The position numbers and the translations under genes were made by a program. Shown piece after piece: positions 14,461-23,694 of a DNA stretch of 64,000 nucleotides (positions are counted from its first letter, which is position 1; every line of letters starts with the position of its first letter). Source of the DNA: an uncultured Clostridia bacterium (GTDB lineage: Bacteria > Bacillota > Clostridia > Oscillospirales > Oscillospiraceae); contig CAMZIO010000002.1 in NCBI GenBank assembly GCA_947307255.1, forward strand, positions 1 to 64,000, given 5' to 3'. Under the pieces are notes generated by a model. It was given only the letters and a program-made list of their open reading frames with translations, searched no databases and was not told the DNA's origin.

Positions 14461-14952
14461 ATGTTTCAAATCGGTGATAAGATCGTGCATCCCATGCACG
14501 GGGCCGGCGTGATCGAACAGATCACGGAGGAAAAGATCGGCGGGAAGCTGACGACCTTTTACGTGTTTAAAATGCCCATTTCCGGTCTGACGCTGAAAAT
14601 ACCCACCGGCAACAGCGATGCAATCGGTATCCGGGCAATTTCCAGCAGAGAAGAGATCGAGCAGATGATCCGCGAGATCCCTGCCCTCTGCATCGACATG
14701 ACGGCAAACTGGAACCACCGCTATCGGGAGAATATGGAGCGGCTGAAAAGCGGCAACCTGCTTGAGGTGGCGGGGGTGATTAAGGCGCTGATGCACCGCG
14801 ACAACGATCGCGGCCTGTCGAACGGGGAGCGCAAAATGCTCCACAGCGCCAAGCAGATTCTGATTTCAGAGATCGTGCTGGCCGAATGTGTGGAGTATTC
14901 CGCCGCAGAAGCGCGGATCAATGCCGCCATGCTGACGAAGGAGAGCGCGTAA
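14461..14952 (+). CDS. CarD/CdnL-family transcriptional regulator
   Basis: Residues 1-~60 form the RNA-polymerase interaction domain (MFQIGDKIVHPMHGAGVIEQI, a Tudor-like fold); the rest is the helical CdnL-type C-terminal domain (GERKMLHSAKQILISEI). CarD-family proteins bind the polymerase beta subunit and stabilise open complexes, often at rRNA promoters. ATG 14461 after GGGGAGG is chosen over GTG 14449. At 163 residues it is full length. The stop overlaps the ispD start, a frequent carD-ispD-ispF arrangement in bacteria. Confidence 0.9.
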   Translation: MFQIGDKIVHPMHGAGVIEQITEEKIGGKLTTFYVFKMPISGLTLKIPTGNSDAIGIRAISSREEIEQMIREIPALCIDMTANWNHRYRENMERLKSGNLLEVAGVIKALMHRDNDRGLSNGERKMLHSAKQILISEIVLAECVEYSAAEARINAAMLTKESA

Positions 14953-15680
14953 TGGGATTTCTGCAAAAACTGTTTTCCAAAAAGCAGACCAAAAAACAAT
15001 ACTGCACCGCACTGATTGCGGCGGCGGGCAATTCCAGCCGCATGGGCGGGGAGAATAAGCTGCTGCTTTCGCTTTCCGGAAAGCCGGTGATCGTGCATAC
15101 GCTGCTGGCCGTTGAACGGGCGGCGCAGGTGGATGAGATCGTCATTGCTGCGCGGGAGGAGGACTTGTTGACCTATGCGGATCTTTGCAGGACGTATGGG
15201 ATCACAAAACCCGTTAAGGTCGTCATAGGCGGGGCAAGCCGGGAGGAGTCCGTGCTGCGTGCAGCGATGGAGGCAAATGAAAAGGCGACGCTTCTTGCCG
15301 TGCAGGACGGCGCGCGCGCACTGGTTACGGGCGAGCTGATCGACGCCGTTATTGAAAAGGCGCGCGTATGCGGCGCGGCGGCGCCCGCCGTTCCCGTACA
15401 TGATACGATCAAGGCTGCGGTCAACGGCGTCGTTACCGCCACACCGGATCGCGCCACGCTCTATGCCGTGCAAACGCCGCAGGTGTTCGACGCGCAGTTG
15501 TTGCGTGCAGCGCTGCAGTCCGCGGTGGAGAATCATGCGCAGATAACGGACGATTGTTCTGCCGTAGAGCGCATTGGCAAGCAAGTTTACTTGACAGAAG
15601 GATCGTTGGAAAACATCAAAATCACAACGCCGCTGGATCTGGTTCTGGCACAGGCAATTTTGGATAAGCGAGGAGAATGA
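14952..15680 (+). CDS. ispD: 2-C-methyl-D-erythritol 4-phosphate cytidylyltransferase
   Basis: Transfers CMP from CTP to MEP in the third step of the non-mevalonate isoprenoid pathway. The nucleotide-binding motif AAAGNSSRMGGENK is at residues ~23-36. VQDGARALV and the C-terminal TDDCSAVE region match the family. The track start (14886) lies inside carD; ATG 14952 overlaps the carD stop. The N-terminus carries ~17 extra basic residues (MGFLQKLFSKKQTKKQY) before the usual start. ispF follows 40 bp downstream. Confidence 0.93.
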   Translation: MGFLQKLFSKKQTKKQYCTALIAAAGNSSRMGGENKLLLSLSGKPVIVHTLLAVERAAQVDEIVIAAREEDLLTYADLCRTYGITKPVKVVIGGASREESVLRAAMEANEKATLLAVQDGARALVTGELIDAVIEKARVCGAAAPAVPVHDTIKAAVNGVVTATPDRATLYAVQTPQVFDAQLLRAALQSAVENHAQITDDCSAVERIGKQVYLTEGSLENIKITTPLDLVLAQAILDKRGE

Positions 15681-15720
15681 TTCATTTTCCGCATTTCTTT
15701 TGCCATAACGGAGGTAAGAT

Positions 15721-16206
15721 ATGACGGATTTGCGCATCGGGCAGGGATATGACGTACACCGCCTGACGGATGGCCGCGCGCTGATTCTTGGGGGAGAGGC
15801 GATTCCCTATGCAAAGGGGTTGGCGGGACACTCGGATGCCGACGTTTTGCTACACGCCGTGATGGACGCGCTGCTGGGCGCGGCGGCGCTGGGCGATATC
15901 GGGGATCGGTTTCCCGATTCAGCGGCGGAGTTTCGCGGTATCTCCAGCCTGATACTGCTGCGCAGGGTGGCGCAGCTGCTGTCTTCGGCGGGGTATCGCG
16001 TCGTCAACGTGGACGCAACGCTTCTGGCACAGGCGCCGAAGATCGCGCCGTATCGCGATAAAATGCGCGCGAACATTGCCGACGCGCTGCAAATCGACGT
16101 CTCCCGCGTCAGCGTCAAGGCCACCACCGAGGAGGGGCTTGGTTTTACCGGCGCAGGAGAGGGCATTGCCGCTCATGCCGTTGCACTACTGGAAAAGGCG
16201 GAATAG
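15721..16206 (+). CDS. ispF: 2-C-methyl-D-erythritol 2,4-cyclodiphosphate synthase
   Basis: Cyclises CDP-ME-2-phosphate to ME-cPP with release of CMP. The zinc-binding start [11 protein letters not shown] is at residues 5-15, [25 protein letters not shown] at 37-61, and the C-terminal [22 protein letters not shown] closes the active site. At 161 residues it is normal. GGAGG precedes the ATG. It follows ispD in the same orientation and ends at a strong terminator. Confidence 0.96.
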   Translation: MTDLRIGQGYDVHRLTDGRALILGGEAIPYAKGLAGHSDADVLLHAVMDALLGAAALGDIGDRFPDSAAEFRGISSLILLRRVAQLLSSAGYRVVNVDATLLAQAPKIAPYRDKMRANIADALQIDVSRVSVKATTEEGLGFTGAGEGIAAHAVALLEKAE

Positions 16207-16240
16207 AAGAGAACGGAATACGGCAACGGCACCGCGCTTG

Positions 16241-16269
16241 ACAGCCTGCAGCTTGCAGGCTGTTTTTTT
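16241..16269 (+). terminator. Terminator after ispF
   Basis: ACAGCCTGCA and TGCAGGCTGT with a GCT loop, then seven Ts. Confidence 0.93.
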
Positions 16270-16317
16270 CACCGCCCCCATCGGCTGCTCATAGTATGCG
16301 GTGAGGGGGCGTTATTT

Positions 16318-16569
16318 GTGGATCGTTATTATTTGTCCGCCCGCTCTGTCACGTATGCCCAGAAAATGGCAAAGGTGCTGGAGCAGAACGGAATCCATCC
16401 TAAAATTCGCCGCGTCAGTGCAACTATGAGCGGGCGCGGCTGCGGATATACGCTGGAGATTGCGGCATATCAGTACGAAAGAGCCTTGGCATTGCTGAAA
16501 GCAGCCGGATGGAACCCAACCCGGGTGTTCGTCTCCGCGGACAGCAGATTGCGTGAGGTAGGCGTATGA
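16318..16569 (+). CDS. DUF3343-type small protein (putative Se/S carrier-like)
   Basis: An 83-residue protein that matches the DUF3343 pattern: a short alpha/beta domain with YYLSARSVTYAQKMAKVLEQNGI and a conserved GCGYTLEI cysteine segment. The start is GTG with a weak ribosome-binding site. It overlaps by 4 bp the gene of a cysteine desulfurase-like enzyme. That pairing is common in Clostridia and suggests a role in handling sulfur or selenium released by the enzyme, but no member has a firmly proven function that I know of. Confidence 0.75.
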   Translation: MDRYYLSARSVTYAQKMAKVLEQNGIHPKIRRVSATMSGRGCGYTLEIAAYQYERALALLKAAGWNPTRVFVSADSRLREVGV

Positions 16570-17684
16570 TTTATTTTGACAGCGCAGCGACGACGTTTCA
16601 AAAGCCGGCGAGCGTGTACCGGGCAGTTGCCCGCGCCATGCAGACGATGAGCTCGCCGGGGCGCGGCGGGTATGCGCAGGCGCGCGCAGCGGAGGAGATG
16701 ATCTTCCGCTGCCGTGCCGCAGCCGCGGAGCTTTTCGGCGTCGAGTCAGAAGAACAGGTCGTATTCACCACCAGCGCAACACACGGGCTGAACATCGCCA
16801 TCAAAAGCCTGATCCACCCGGGCGACAGGGTTATCGTTTCCGGATACGAGCATAACGCGGTAACGCGCCCGCTCCACGCCCTTGGCGCAGAGATCATTGT
16901 TGCAGGCGGCTCGCCGTTTGATCCGGAGAGCATTCTCCGCTCCTTTGCGCGCGCGATCGCCGTCGGCGCGGACGCCGTGGTCTGCACTCATGCGTCCAAC
17001 GTGTTCGGGTATATTCTGCCGATTGAACAGATTGCGGCGCTGTGCCGCAGCGCCCGGATTCCGCTGATTGTGGACGCGGCGCAGTCGGCGGGGATTTTAC
17101 CGCTTGACCTGTGCGCACTGGGCGCCGCGTTTATTGCCATGCCGGGGCATAAGGGACTCTACGGGCCCCAGGGCACGGGGCTGCTGTTATGCGCACGCCG
17201 GACGCAGCCGCTGCTGGAGGGTGGAACAGGCAGTGAGTCCCTGATACAGGATATGCCAGAGTTTTTACCGGACCGTCTGGAGGCGGGGACGCTGAACGTT
17301 CCCGGCATTGCAGGCCTGGAGGCAGGACTCCGCTTTGTGAAAACAGTCGGCCCCCAGCGCCTTTTGCGCCACGAGCAGGCCCTGGTGCAGCAGGCGGCAC
17401 AGCAGCTTTCGCGTCTGCCGGGGATCACGTGTTATCACGCGCAGAACACCGCACTGCAGGCCGGGGTATTGTCCTTTACGGTACAGGGGCAAGATGCCGA
17501 GGTGGTCGCACAGACGTTGTCCGAGCGAGGGATCGCCGTGCGCGCCGGATTGCACTGCGCGCCGTTTGCGCATAAAACGGCGGGCACACTGGACACGGGG
17601 ACCGTGCGCGTCAGCTTTTCCGCCTTCAACCGCATGCAGGAGGTGGAAACGCTCGCACATGCGCTGCGCGACGCAGGGAGGTAG
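16566..17684 (+). CDS. Cysteine desulfurase-like PLP enzyme (class V aminotransferase fold)
   Basis: A cytoplasmic PLP enzyme of the SufS/CsdA-like group of 372 residues. It begins IYFDSAATTFQKP as in cysteine desulfurases. TSATHGLNIA, HASNVFGYILPIE and DAAQSAGILP contact PLP. MPGHKGLYGPQG carries the PLP lysine. RAGLHCAPFAH near the C-terminus has the catalytic-type cysteine. It probably removes sulfur or selenium from (seleno)cysteine. Coupling to the DUF3343 gene, rather than to suf genes, sets it apart from the Fe-S cluster assembly enzymes. Confidence 0.85.
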   Translation: MIYFDSAATTFQKPASVYRAVARAMQTMSSPGRGGYAQARAAEEMIFRCRAAAAELFGVESEEQVVFTTSATHGLNIAIKSLIHPGDRVIVSGYEHNAVTRPLHALGAEIIVAGGSPFDPESILRSFARAIAVGADAVVCTHASNVFGYILPIEQIAALCRSARIPLIVDAAQSAGILPLDLCALGAAFIAMPGHKGLYGPQGTGLLLCARRTQPLLEGGTGSESLIQDMPEFLPDRLEAGTLNVPGIAGLEAGLRFVKTVGPQRLLRHEQALVQQAAQQLSRLPGITCYHAQNTALQAGVLSFTVQGQDAEVVAQTLSERGIAVRAGLHCAPFAHKTAGTLDTGTVRVSFSAFNRMQEVETLAHALRDAGR

Positions 17685-17726
17685 AATCATTTTTTTCAAT
17701 TTCATGGAAAATTCACAACCGCCCCG

Positions 17727-17755
17727 TTGCAATTTTTTTTCGCTTATATTAGAAT
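17727..17755 (+). promoter_or_regulatory. Promoter of cdaA
   Basis: TTGCAA, a 17-bp T-rich spacer, TAGAAT, about 30 bp upstream of ATG 17786. Confidence 0.65.
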
Positions 17756-17785
17756 AAGAATAACTATTGCTTAAGGGGAACTTCC

Positions 17786-18673
17786 ATGGATATTATCACT
17801 ACGTTTTTGGAAGGAATACTGCGATATCTGACGACGATCCGCCTCAAGGATTATCTGGATATCGCACTGATGGCCTACGCCATGTACTGGCTTTTAAAGC
17901 TGGTCGGCGGCTCGCACGTGGCGCGCCTGGGCAAGGGTGTGCTGGTGTTTCTGGCAGCGCTGTGGATTTCGGACGCGCTCAAGCTCAAGGGAATTTATTT
18001 CCTCCTGAGCCATATGGTCCAGATCGGGCTGGTCGCGCTGGTCGTACTGTTCCAGCCGGAGATCCGCCGCATTCTGGAGCAGCTTGGGTCGAGCAAGCTC
18101 AGCTCGTTCAATCCCTTTGCCAGGGTACAGGAATCCACGGCGATTGAAAATGCGATCGCGCAGACGGTGCTTGCGTGTACCGAAATGTCCAAGTCGCGCA
18201 CGGGCGTACTGATCGTCTTTGAACGGGAAAACAATCTGGACGATATTGCACGCACCGGCACCGTCGTGGATGCGCAGGTGAGCAACGAGCTGCTGAAGAA
18301 TATTTTCTTCGTTAAGGCCGCAATGCATGACGGCGCGGTTATTATTCGGGATGGGCGGCTGTTTGCCGGTGGATGTATGCTTCCGCTTTCGCATAACGTC
18401 AATCTCAGCCGCGATCTCGGTATGAGGCATCGTGCCGGTATCGGTATCAGTGAAAACTCCGACGCGGTGGTCGTCATCGTCTCGGAGGAGACGGGCAGCA
18501 TTTCTGTTGCAATCGGCGGGATGCTCAAGCGGCATCTGATGCCGGAGACGCTGGAAAAGCTGCTCATCCGGGAACTGATGCCGAACACGGGAGAGGAGCA
18601 GAACAATAAGCTTTCACTGCACCTGTCGACGCTCTTTAAGGCCAGAAAGGAGGGAGAGCATGAAGCTGAGTAA
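17786..18673 (+). CDS. cdaA: Diadenylate cyclase CdaA
   Basis: Makes cyclic di-AMP from two ATP, a signal for osmotic balance and cell-wall homeostasis. Three hydrophobic N-terminal helices (to about residue 80) anchor it in the membrane. The DAC domain (about 100-270) has the catalytic DGAVIIRDGRLFAGGC and the RHRAGIGISE motif. At 295 residues it is slightly longer than the Bacillus protein because of its C-terminus. It overlaps the cdaR gene by 14 bp. glmM, the usual third gene of this operon, does not follow. Confidence 0.95.
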   Translation: MDIITTFLEGILRYLTTIRLKDYLDIALMAYAMYWLLKLVGGSHVARLGKGVLVFLAALWISDALKLKGIYFLLSHMVQIGLVALVVLFQPEIRRILEQLGSSKLSSFNPFARVQESTAIENAIAQTVLACTEMSKSRTGVLIVFERENNLDDIARTGTVVDAQVSNELLKNIFFVKAAMHDGAVIIRDGRLFAGGCMLPLSHNVNLSRDLGMRHRAGIGISENSDAVVVIVSEETGSISVAIGGMLKRHLMPETLEKLLIRELMPNTGEEQNNKLSLHLSTLFKARKEGEHEAE

Positions 18674-19901
18674 CCATCGCAAGGCGTTTTATATCACAAT
18701 TTCCATTTTGCTCTCCTTCTTCATCTGGTTTTACATCGCCAATGACGAGGAGGTCGTGCTGTCTGTCGATGAGATCCCCGTGGAATTTTTAAACGAGGAG
18801 ACCGCGCTGGCTGACAAGGGCTTGATGCTTCTCAAGGGCGACGACGCCACGGTGGATCTGGAGCTGCGTATGCCGCGCAGCCTTACCTACCGCTTTGATA
18901 CCGACAGCGTGCGGATCGTTGCCGACCTGAGCACGGTGAACACCTCCGGGACGCAATCGCTCAGCTATACGATCGTCTATCCGTCCCGCGTATCATCAAG
19001 CGATATTTCCGTCAAATCTCCCGCAGTGCGTGCGATCCCGATCGAGATCGGCGAGCTGTTCCGCAAGGAGGTTGAGATTCGCTGCAAGCTGGTGGGCAAT
19101 GTGGCGGAAGGCTATATGGCCGGCAGCCCGCAGATCCTGCCGGAGCTGCTGGAGGTGCGCGGCCAGCAGGTGGATATCATGCAGGTTAGCTATGCACAGG
19201 TTACGCTCAACGTTGAAAACGCCAAATCCACGATCGTCGAGCTGCTGGATTTCGAGCTTTACGATTACAATGACCAGTTAATAGAAAACAGCCATATCCA
19301 CCCGGCAAGCGAGAATATCCAGGTTACCCTGCCGGTCATCTCCGTGAAGGAAGTGCCGCTTTCGGTTGAACTGGTAGAATCGCCCGGCGCCAGCGCATCC
19401 AGCTTCGATTTCAGCATCGAACCCACGAGTGTTACCCTCTCCGGAGATGCAGCGGTCCTCTCTGCCGTGGACCGGATCGTTTTGGATACCATCCACCTGG
19501 AAGAGATTACGACCTCCGTTTCCAAGACCTACGAGATTACGATCCCCGAAGGGCTGAATAACCTCAGCGGTATCACGAGCGCAACGATGAATCTAATCAA
19601 TCGGGCGATGTCCACGCAGACTTATGAGGTTACGCAGTTCGATTATGAGAACGACGCTTCCGGGCATAGCGTCGAGATCGTAACGACTTCTCTCATGCTG
19701 ACGCTGCGCGGCGCGCAGGAGGATCTTGCCGCACTGAATGCAGAGGATATCCGCATCATAGCGGATCTGACGGACGTGGAAGCTGCCAGCGGCACCTACA
19801 CCGTTCCGGCAAGAGTCGATACCCGCACCCACGTTGACGTCGGCGCGGTCGGCAGTTATGAGGTAACCGTGCGGCTCGACAGCCACGAAAGCGGGCACTG
19901 A
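18660..19901 (+). CDS. cdaR: YbbR-domain protein CdaR (regulator of CdaA)
   Basis: A 413-residue protein with one N-terminal membrane helix (residues ~10-26, YITISILLSFFIWFYI) and an extracellular part made of repeated YbbR beta domains (about four, near 35-120, 125-210, 215-305 and 310-400). It contacts CdaA at the membrane and modulates c-di-AMP production. Overlap with cdaA implies translational coupling. Confidence 0.9.
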   Translation: MKLSNHRKAFYITISILLSFFIWFYIANDEEVVLSVDEIPVEFLNEETALADKGLMLLKGDDATVDLELRMPRSLTYRFDTDSVRIVADLSTVNTSGTQSLSYTIVYPSRVSSSDISVKSPAVRAIPIEIGELFRKEVEIRCKLVGNVAEGYMAGSPQILPELLEVRGQQVDIMQVSYAQVTLNVENAKSTIVELLDFELYDYNDQLIENSHIHPASENIQVTLPVISVKEVPLSVELVESPGASASSFDFSIEPTSVTLSGDAAVLSAVDRIVLDTIHLEEITTSVSKTYEITIPEGLNNLSGITSATMNLINRAMSTQTYEVTQFDYENDASGHSVEIVTTSLMLTLRGAQEDLAALNAEDIRIIADLTDVEAASGTYTVPARVDTRTHVDVGAVGSYEVTVRLDSHESGH

Positions 19902-19921
19902 TCGGGAAAAGAGGAAGTCAA

Positions 19922-20329
19922 TTGAAACAGATTGCAACGATTGAAAAGCTTTTAGACGGCGGCAAGGCGCAGATTTCAGTGGCGCGGCAATCCGCCTGTG
20001 CGCACGACTGCCGCGACTGTGCCGGCTGCGGTACGACGGCTGCGCCCGTGCGCGCCGTGGCGGACAACCCCGTTGGCGCGGCCGTGGGACAAAAGGTCGT
20101 GGTGGAAAGCAGCAGCAAAAAGCTCTTGTGCATTATGCTGGTGGTGTATATGCTGCCGATCGCGCTGTTTTTCCTGGGATATTTCTGTTCGGCGGGAATG
20201 GTGTCGGAAGGGCTTCGCTATGGGTTCGGCGCGCTTGCATTTTGCATCGGCGTGCTCTGCAGCGTGCTTTACGACCGGAGTACCCGAAAAAGAGGGAGCC
20301 TTTCCTTCACCGTCGTGCGGATACTATAA
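19922..20329 (+). CDS. SoxR-reducing system RseC-family membrane protein
   Basis: A 135-residue protein starting at TTG after GAGGAAG. A cysteine cluster (SACAHDCRDCAGCG, residues ~23-36) is typical of RseC and may bind a metal or redox centre. Two hydrophobic helices (about 66-86 and 96-115) anchor it. In clostridia RseC-like proteins often accompany Rnf complexes, but no rnf gene is here. The function in this place is unknown. Confidence 0.85.
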   Translation: MKQIATIEKLLDGGKAQISVARQSACAHDCRDCAGCGTTAAPVRAVADNPVGAAVGQKVVVESSSKKLLCIMLVVYMLPIALFFLGYFCSAGMVSEGLRYGFGALAFCIGVLCSVLYDRSTRKRGSLSFTVVRIL

Positions 20330-20341
20330 CGGGTAACGATC

Positions 20342-21250
20342 GTGTTTGGATATATCAGACCCGCCGCGCATCGTCTGCCCGCGCAGGAAACCGAACGTTT
20401 TCGCACGGCTTATTGCGGCCTTTGCCACACGCTCGGCAAACGATACGGCTTTGCGGCGCGGTTCCTGCTGAATTATGATTTCGTGTTTTTGGTAATACTG
20501 CTTTCAGACGGGACGGAGGCGGCGTGCGTTTCGTGCCGCTGTGCAGCGCATCCGCTCAAGCGGCGATGCGCCATGGCCGGCCAGCGCGCGCTGGAGCTGG
20601 CTGCAGACCACAGCGTGGTGCTTTCCTGGTGGCAGCTTCAGGATCAGATTGCCGACCACGGCTTTTGGGCGGGACTGCCTTACCGCCTCGCTGCACTGCT
20701 GCTGCGCCGCGCCTATCAAAAGGCCGGGGCGCGCGTGCCGCAGTTTGACCGGTCGGTGTGCCGGCGCCTGAGCGAGCTTTCCCACCTGGAGGCGGAGCGC
20801 TGCGCGTCGATTGACCGTGCGGCGGAGCCGTTTGCATCGCTGCTTGCGGAAATCGCGCAGCACGTTGACGAGCCGGACCGCCGCAGGATCCTGCAGCACA
20901 TTCTCTACCACCTCGGCCGCTGGATCTATCTGATTGACGCAGCGGACGATTTTGCCGGGGATGTGAAAAGCGGCTGCTACAATCCGCTGCGATACCGCTA
21001 CGCAGTGGCGGGGGACGAGCTGCCGCAGGAGGTAAAGCAGGTCCTTGCGCAAACACTGGACGAATCCATCCGCCAGATGTCCGGCGCCTATGCGCTTTGT
21101 GATTACGGCGTATGGACGCCGATCCTCGACAGCATTTTTTATGACAGCTTTTACGGAATCGGGCAGGCTGTGCTCAGCGGAAGCTATCATAAGCCAACCC
21201 GGCGGGAGCTGTTTCGTATCAAACAGAGAGACGAAGAGGAACCACTATGA
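20342..21250 (+). CDS. DUF5685-like conserved protein
   Basis: A 302-residue protein of unknown function. It opens with MFGYIRP followed by YCGLCHTLGKRYG, a CxxC pair that with later cysteines (VSCRCAAHP) suggests metal binding. LIDAADDFAGDVKSGCYNPL in the second half is a conserved acidic motif of this family, reminiscent of prenyl-synthase-like helices. GTG start, weak ribosome-binding site. It overlaps the J-domain gene by 4 bp, a pairing seen often in Clostridia, which hints at a shared job. Confidence 0.75.
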   Translation: MFGYIRPAAHRLPAQETERFRTAYCGLCHTLGKRYGFAARFLLNYDFVFLVILLSDGTEAACVSCRCAAHPLKRRCAMAGQRALELAADHSVVLSWWQLQDQIADHGFWAGLPYRLAALLLRRAYQKAGARVPQFDRSVCRRLSELSHLEAERCASIDRAAEPFASLLAEIAQHVDEPDRRRILQHILYHLGRWIYLIDAADDFAGDVKSGCYNPLRYRYAVAGDELPQEVKQVLAQTLDESIRQMSGAYALCDYGVWTPILDSIFYDSFYGIGQAVLSGSYHKPTRRELFRIKQRDEEEPL

Positions 21251-21861
21251 ACGATCCCTATCAGGTTTTAAATATTTCCCCGGATGCGACGGATGAAGAG
21301 GTGAAGCACGCCTATCGGGAAATGGCGCGCAAATATCACCCGGACAACTATCACAATAACCCGTTGGCCGATCTGGCACAGGAGCGGATGAAGGAAATCA
21401 ACGAGGCGTATGAAACGATTCAACGCCGGCGCAGGATATCCTCCGGCGCGGGTGCGCAGCGTCAGACGGACGGCTATTCCTATCAAACGTCCAGCCGGGA
21501 TCCGGCGATGCAGCAGGTGCGCCTGGCGATCAGCCGGGGCGATATTTCCCTGGCGGAGCGGCTGCTCAATTCCACCGCCGTGCACCATGCGGAATGGAAC
21601 TTCCTGATGGGAATCGTCTGCTCCCGCCGCGGCTGGATGGACGAGGCGCGCCGCTATCTGGAGACGGCGGTTCAAATGGAGCCGGGCAACGCCGAGTATC
21701 ACAGCGCGTTGGCCGCCTTGAACAACGAAGGGTACCGACCCGCGGGATTTCGCGGGGTTTCCACGGCAAATTACGACAGCAGCGTTTGTATGCGCTTTTG
21801 TACGGCGTGGCTGTGCTGCAACCTGCTCGGCGGGGGCGGATGCTTCTTCCTGCCGTGCTGA
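21247..21861 (+). CDS. J-domain protein (DnaJ-like co-chaperone)
   Basis: Residues 1-~65 form a J domain with the HPD motif in ARKYHPDNYH, needed to stimulate Hsp70 ATPase. A short linker is followed by a TPR-like helical region (about 88-160), and then an odd C-terminus rich in cysteines and glycines (CTAWLCCNLLGGGGCFFLPC) that could bind metal or the membrane. It lacks the DnaJ zinc finger and client-binding domains, so it is a specialised co-chaperone rather than DnaJ itself. Confidence 0.88.
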   Translation: MNDPYQVLNISPDATDEEVKHAYREMARKYHPDNYHNNPLADLAQERMKEINEAYETIQRRRRISSGAGAQRQTDGYSYQTSSRDPAMQQVRLAISRGDISLAERLLNSTAVHHAEWNFLMGIVCSRRGWMDEARRYLETAVQMEPGNAEYHSALAALNNEGYRPAGFRGVSTANYDSSVCMRFCTAWLCCNLLGGGGCFFLPC

Positions 21862-21885
21862 TAAAGACTTGGAGGGAAACGTATT

Positions 21886-22782
21886 ATGGTAAAAAGCATG
21901 ACCGGCTACGGCCGCGCGAAGGAGCTGCGCTCCGGCCGGAATATCACCGTCGAGGTGCGCAGCGTGAACAATCGGTATCTTGACTGCACGGTCAAGCTGC
22001 CGCGCGCTTTTATCTTTGCGGAGGACGCGATCAAGTCCCGCGTGCAGAAGGCGGTTTCCCGCGGAAAGGTGGACGTGTTCGTTACCATCGAAGCAATCGC
22101 CGCCGATGAGACGGTCGTCGCCGTTAACGAGCCGCTGGCCAACGCCTATATCGACGCCGTCAGAAGAGTTTCCGAGCTGGCTATGGACAAGCTGGTTGGG
22201 ATTTCCCAAAGCGTCTATTCCGCTGTGGATATTGCGCACTTTCCGGACGTTTTGACCGTTACCAAGGCGGAAGAGAACCTGGAGAGCGTTGCGGCCGATA
22301 TTTGCGCGGTGCTCGATCAGGCGCTTGCGGCCTATACCGCGATGCGCGCCACGGAGGGCGAACGGCTTGCGGAGGATATTGCCGGCAGACTTACGACCAT
22401 CGAGACGCTTACCGGCCTGGTCGAGCAGCGCTCGCCGCAAACCGTAAAGGAATACCGCGACCGCCTGACCGCCAAGATGCAGGAGGTCCTGCAAAGCACC
22501 ACGATCGACGAATCCCGTATTCTTATGGAAGCCGCCATTTATGCGGACAAGATTGCGGTGGATGAGGAAACCGTCCGCCTGCGCAGCCACGTTGCGCAGC
22601 TGCGGGATATGCTTCGTTCCGATGAACCGATGGGGCGCAAGATGGACTTCATGATTCAGGAGGTCAACCGCGAGAGCAATACGATCGGCTCAAAATGCAA
22701 CGATATTGAGATCACACAGGACGTTGTCGCGCTCAAGGCGGAGGTTGAGAAAATCCGCGAGCAGGTGCAGAACATCGAGTGA
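21886..22782 (+). CDS. yicC: YicC-family endoribonuclease
   Basis: A 298-residue protein of the YicC/YloC family, whose E. coli member is an endoribonuclease. Family marks are the start MVKSMTGYGRA, the segment EVRSVNNRYLDC, and the end FMIQEVNRESNTIGSKCNDIEI. It heads the classical Firmicutes run yloC-remA-gmk-rpoZ. GGAGGG lies before the ATG. Confidence 0.93.
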   Translation: MVKSMTGYGRAKELRSGRNITVEVRSVNNRYLDCTVKLPRAFIFAEDAIKSRVQKAVSRGKVDVFVTIEAIAADETVVAVNEPLANAYIDAVRRVSELAMDKLVGISQSVYSAVDIAHFPDVLTVTKAEENLESVAADICAVLDQALAAYTAMRATEGERLAEDIAGRLTTIETLTGLVEQRSPQTVKEYRDRLTAKMQEVLQSTTIDESRILMEAAIYADKIAVDEETVRLRSHVAQLRDMLRSDEPMGRKMDFMIQEVNRESNTIGSKCNDIEITQDVVALKAEVEKIREQVQNIE

Positions 22783-22791
22783 GGGGACGCT

Positions 22792-23058
22792 ATGAAACTG
22801 ATCAACATTGGCTTCGGCAACATGATTGCAGCGGAGCGTATGCTGTCCGTTGTCAGTCCCGATTCCGCCCCGATCAAGCGATTGATCCAGGAGTCGCGTG
22901 AGCGCGGGATGCTGGTCGACGCGACCTACGGGCGCAAAACGGCGTCGGTTTTCATCATGGACAGCGACCATGTGATCCTTTCTGCGATCCCCGCCGACAA
23001 GATCCTCAAGGGCGTGAGCGGCGTGGAAGTACTGGGAGATTTTAAGGAGGAAGCATAA
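22792..23058 (+). CDS. remA: RemA-family extracellular matrix regulator
   Basis: An 88-residue DNA-binding protein (DUF370). In Bacillus subtilis RemA activates biofilm matrix operons as an oligomeric ring. The signature [27 protein letters not shown] is complete. It lies between yicC and gmk as in Bacillus, though matrix genes are not expected in every host, so its targets here are unknown. Confidence 0.93.
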   Translation: MKLINIGFGNMIAAERMLSVVSPDSAPIKRLIQESRERGMLVDATYGRKTASVFIMDSDHVILSAIPADKILKGVSGVEVLGDFKEEA

Positions 23059-23062
23059 GACG

Positions 23063-23656
23063 ATGACAAAGGGAAAGACTTTTATCATCTCCGGCCCTTC
23101 GGGCGTGGGCAAGAGTACGGTGCTCAAAGCGCTGTTCCAGGGACGCGACGATCTCTATTTTTCCATTTCTGCCACCACGCGCGAGCCGCGTGAGGGGGAA
23201 GTGGACGGCGTACATTATCATTTCATGGACGTTGCGGGTTTTCAGTCCATGATCAATGAAGACGCATTTTTGGAATATGCCGAGTACGTCGGCAATTTTT
23301 ACGGTACGCCGAAACGCTTTGTGGACGAGGCGATGGAGCAGGGAAAGGACGTGATCCTCGATATCGAGGTTCAAGGCGCGCTGCAGGTGTATACGAAACG
23401 TCCGGATACGGTGCGTATTTTCATTGCCCCGCCGTCCTGGGACGAGCTGGAGCGCCGGTTGATCGGACGCGGAACGGACAGCCCGGAGAAAATCAACAAG
23501 CGCCTCGTGCGCGCCAAGGTGGAATTCCAGACCGCCAATACATACGATTATTTTGTAATCAACGACACAGTCGAACAGGCCGTGCGTGAAATTAACGCGA
23601 TCATGCTGGCAGAGCATTGCAAGCCGGCGGAACGCATGAAGATTCTATCCGAATAA
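23063..23656 (+). CDS. gmk: Guanylate kinase
   Basis: Converts GMP to GDP with ATP. Walker A GPSGVGKST is at residues 11-19; the GMP-binding TTREPREGEVDGVHYHF and LDIEVQGALQV follow. At 197 residues it is normal. It sits 4 bp after remA and 38 bp before rpoZ. Confidence 0.96.
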   Translation: MTKGKTFIISGPSGVGKSTVLKALFQGRDDLYFSISATTREPREGEVDGVHYHFMDVAGFQSMINEDAFLEYAEYVGNFYGTPKRFVDEAMEQGKDVILDIEVQGALQVYTKRPDTVRIFIAPPSWDELERRLIGRGTDSPEKINKRLVRAKVEFQTANTYDYFVINDTVEQAVREINAIMLAEHCKPAERMKILSE

Positions 23657-23694
23657 AATACTTGCCATGATCTGGCAGAAGGGAATGACAGACT

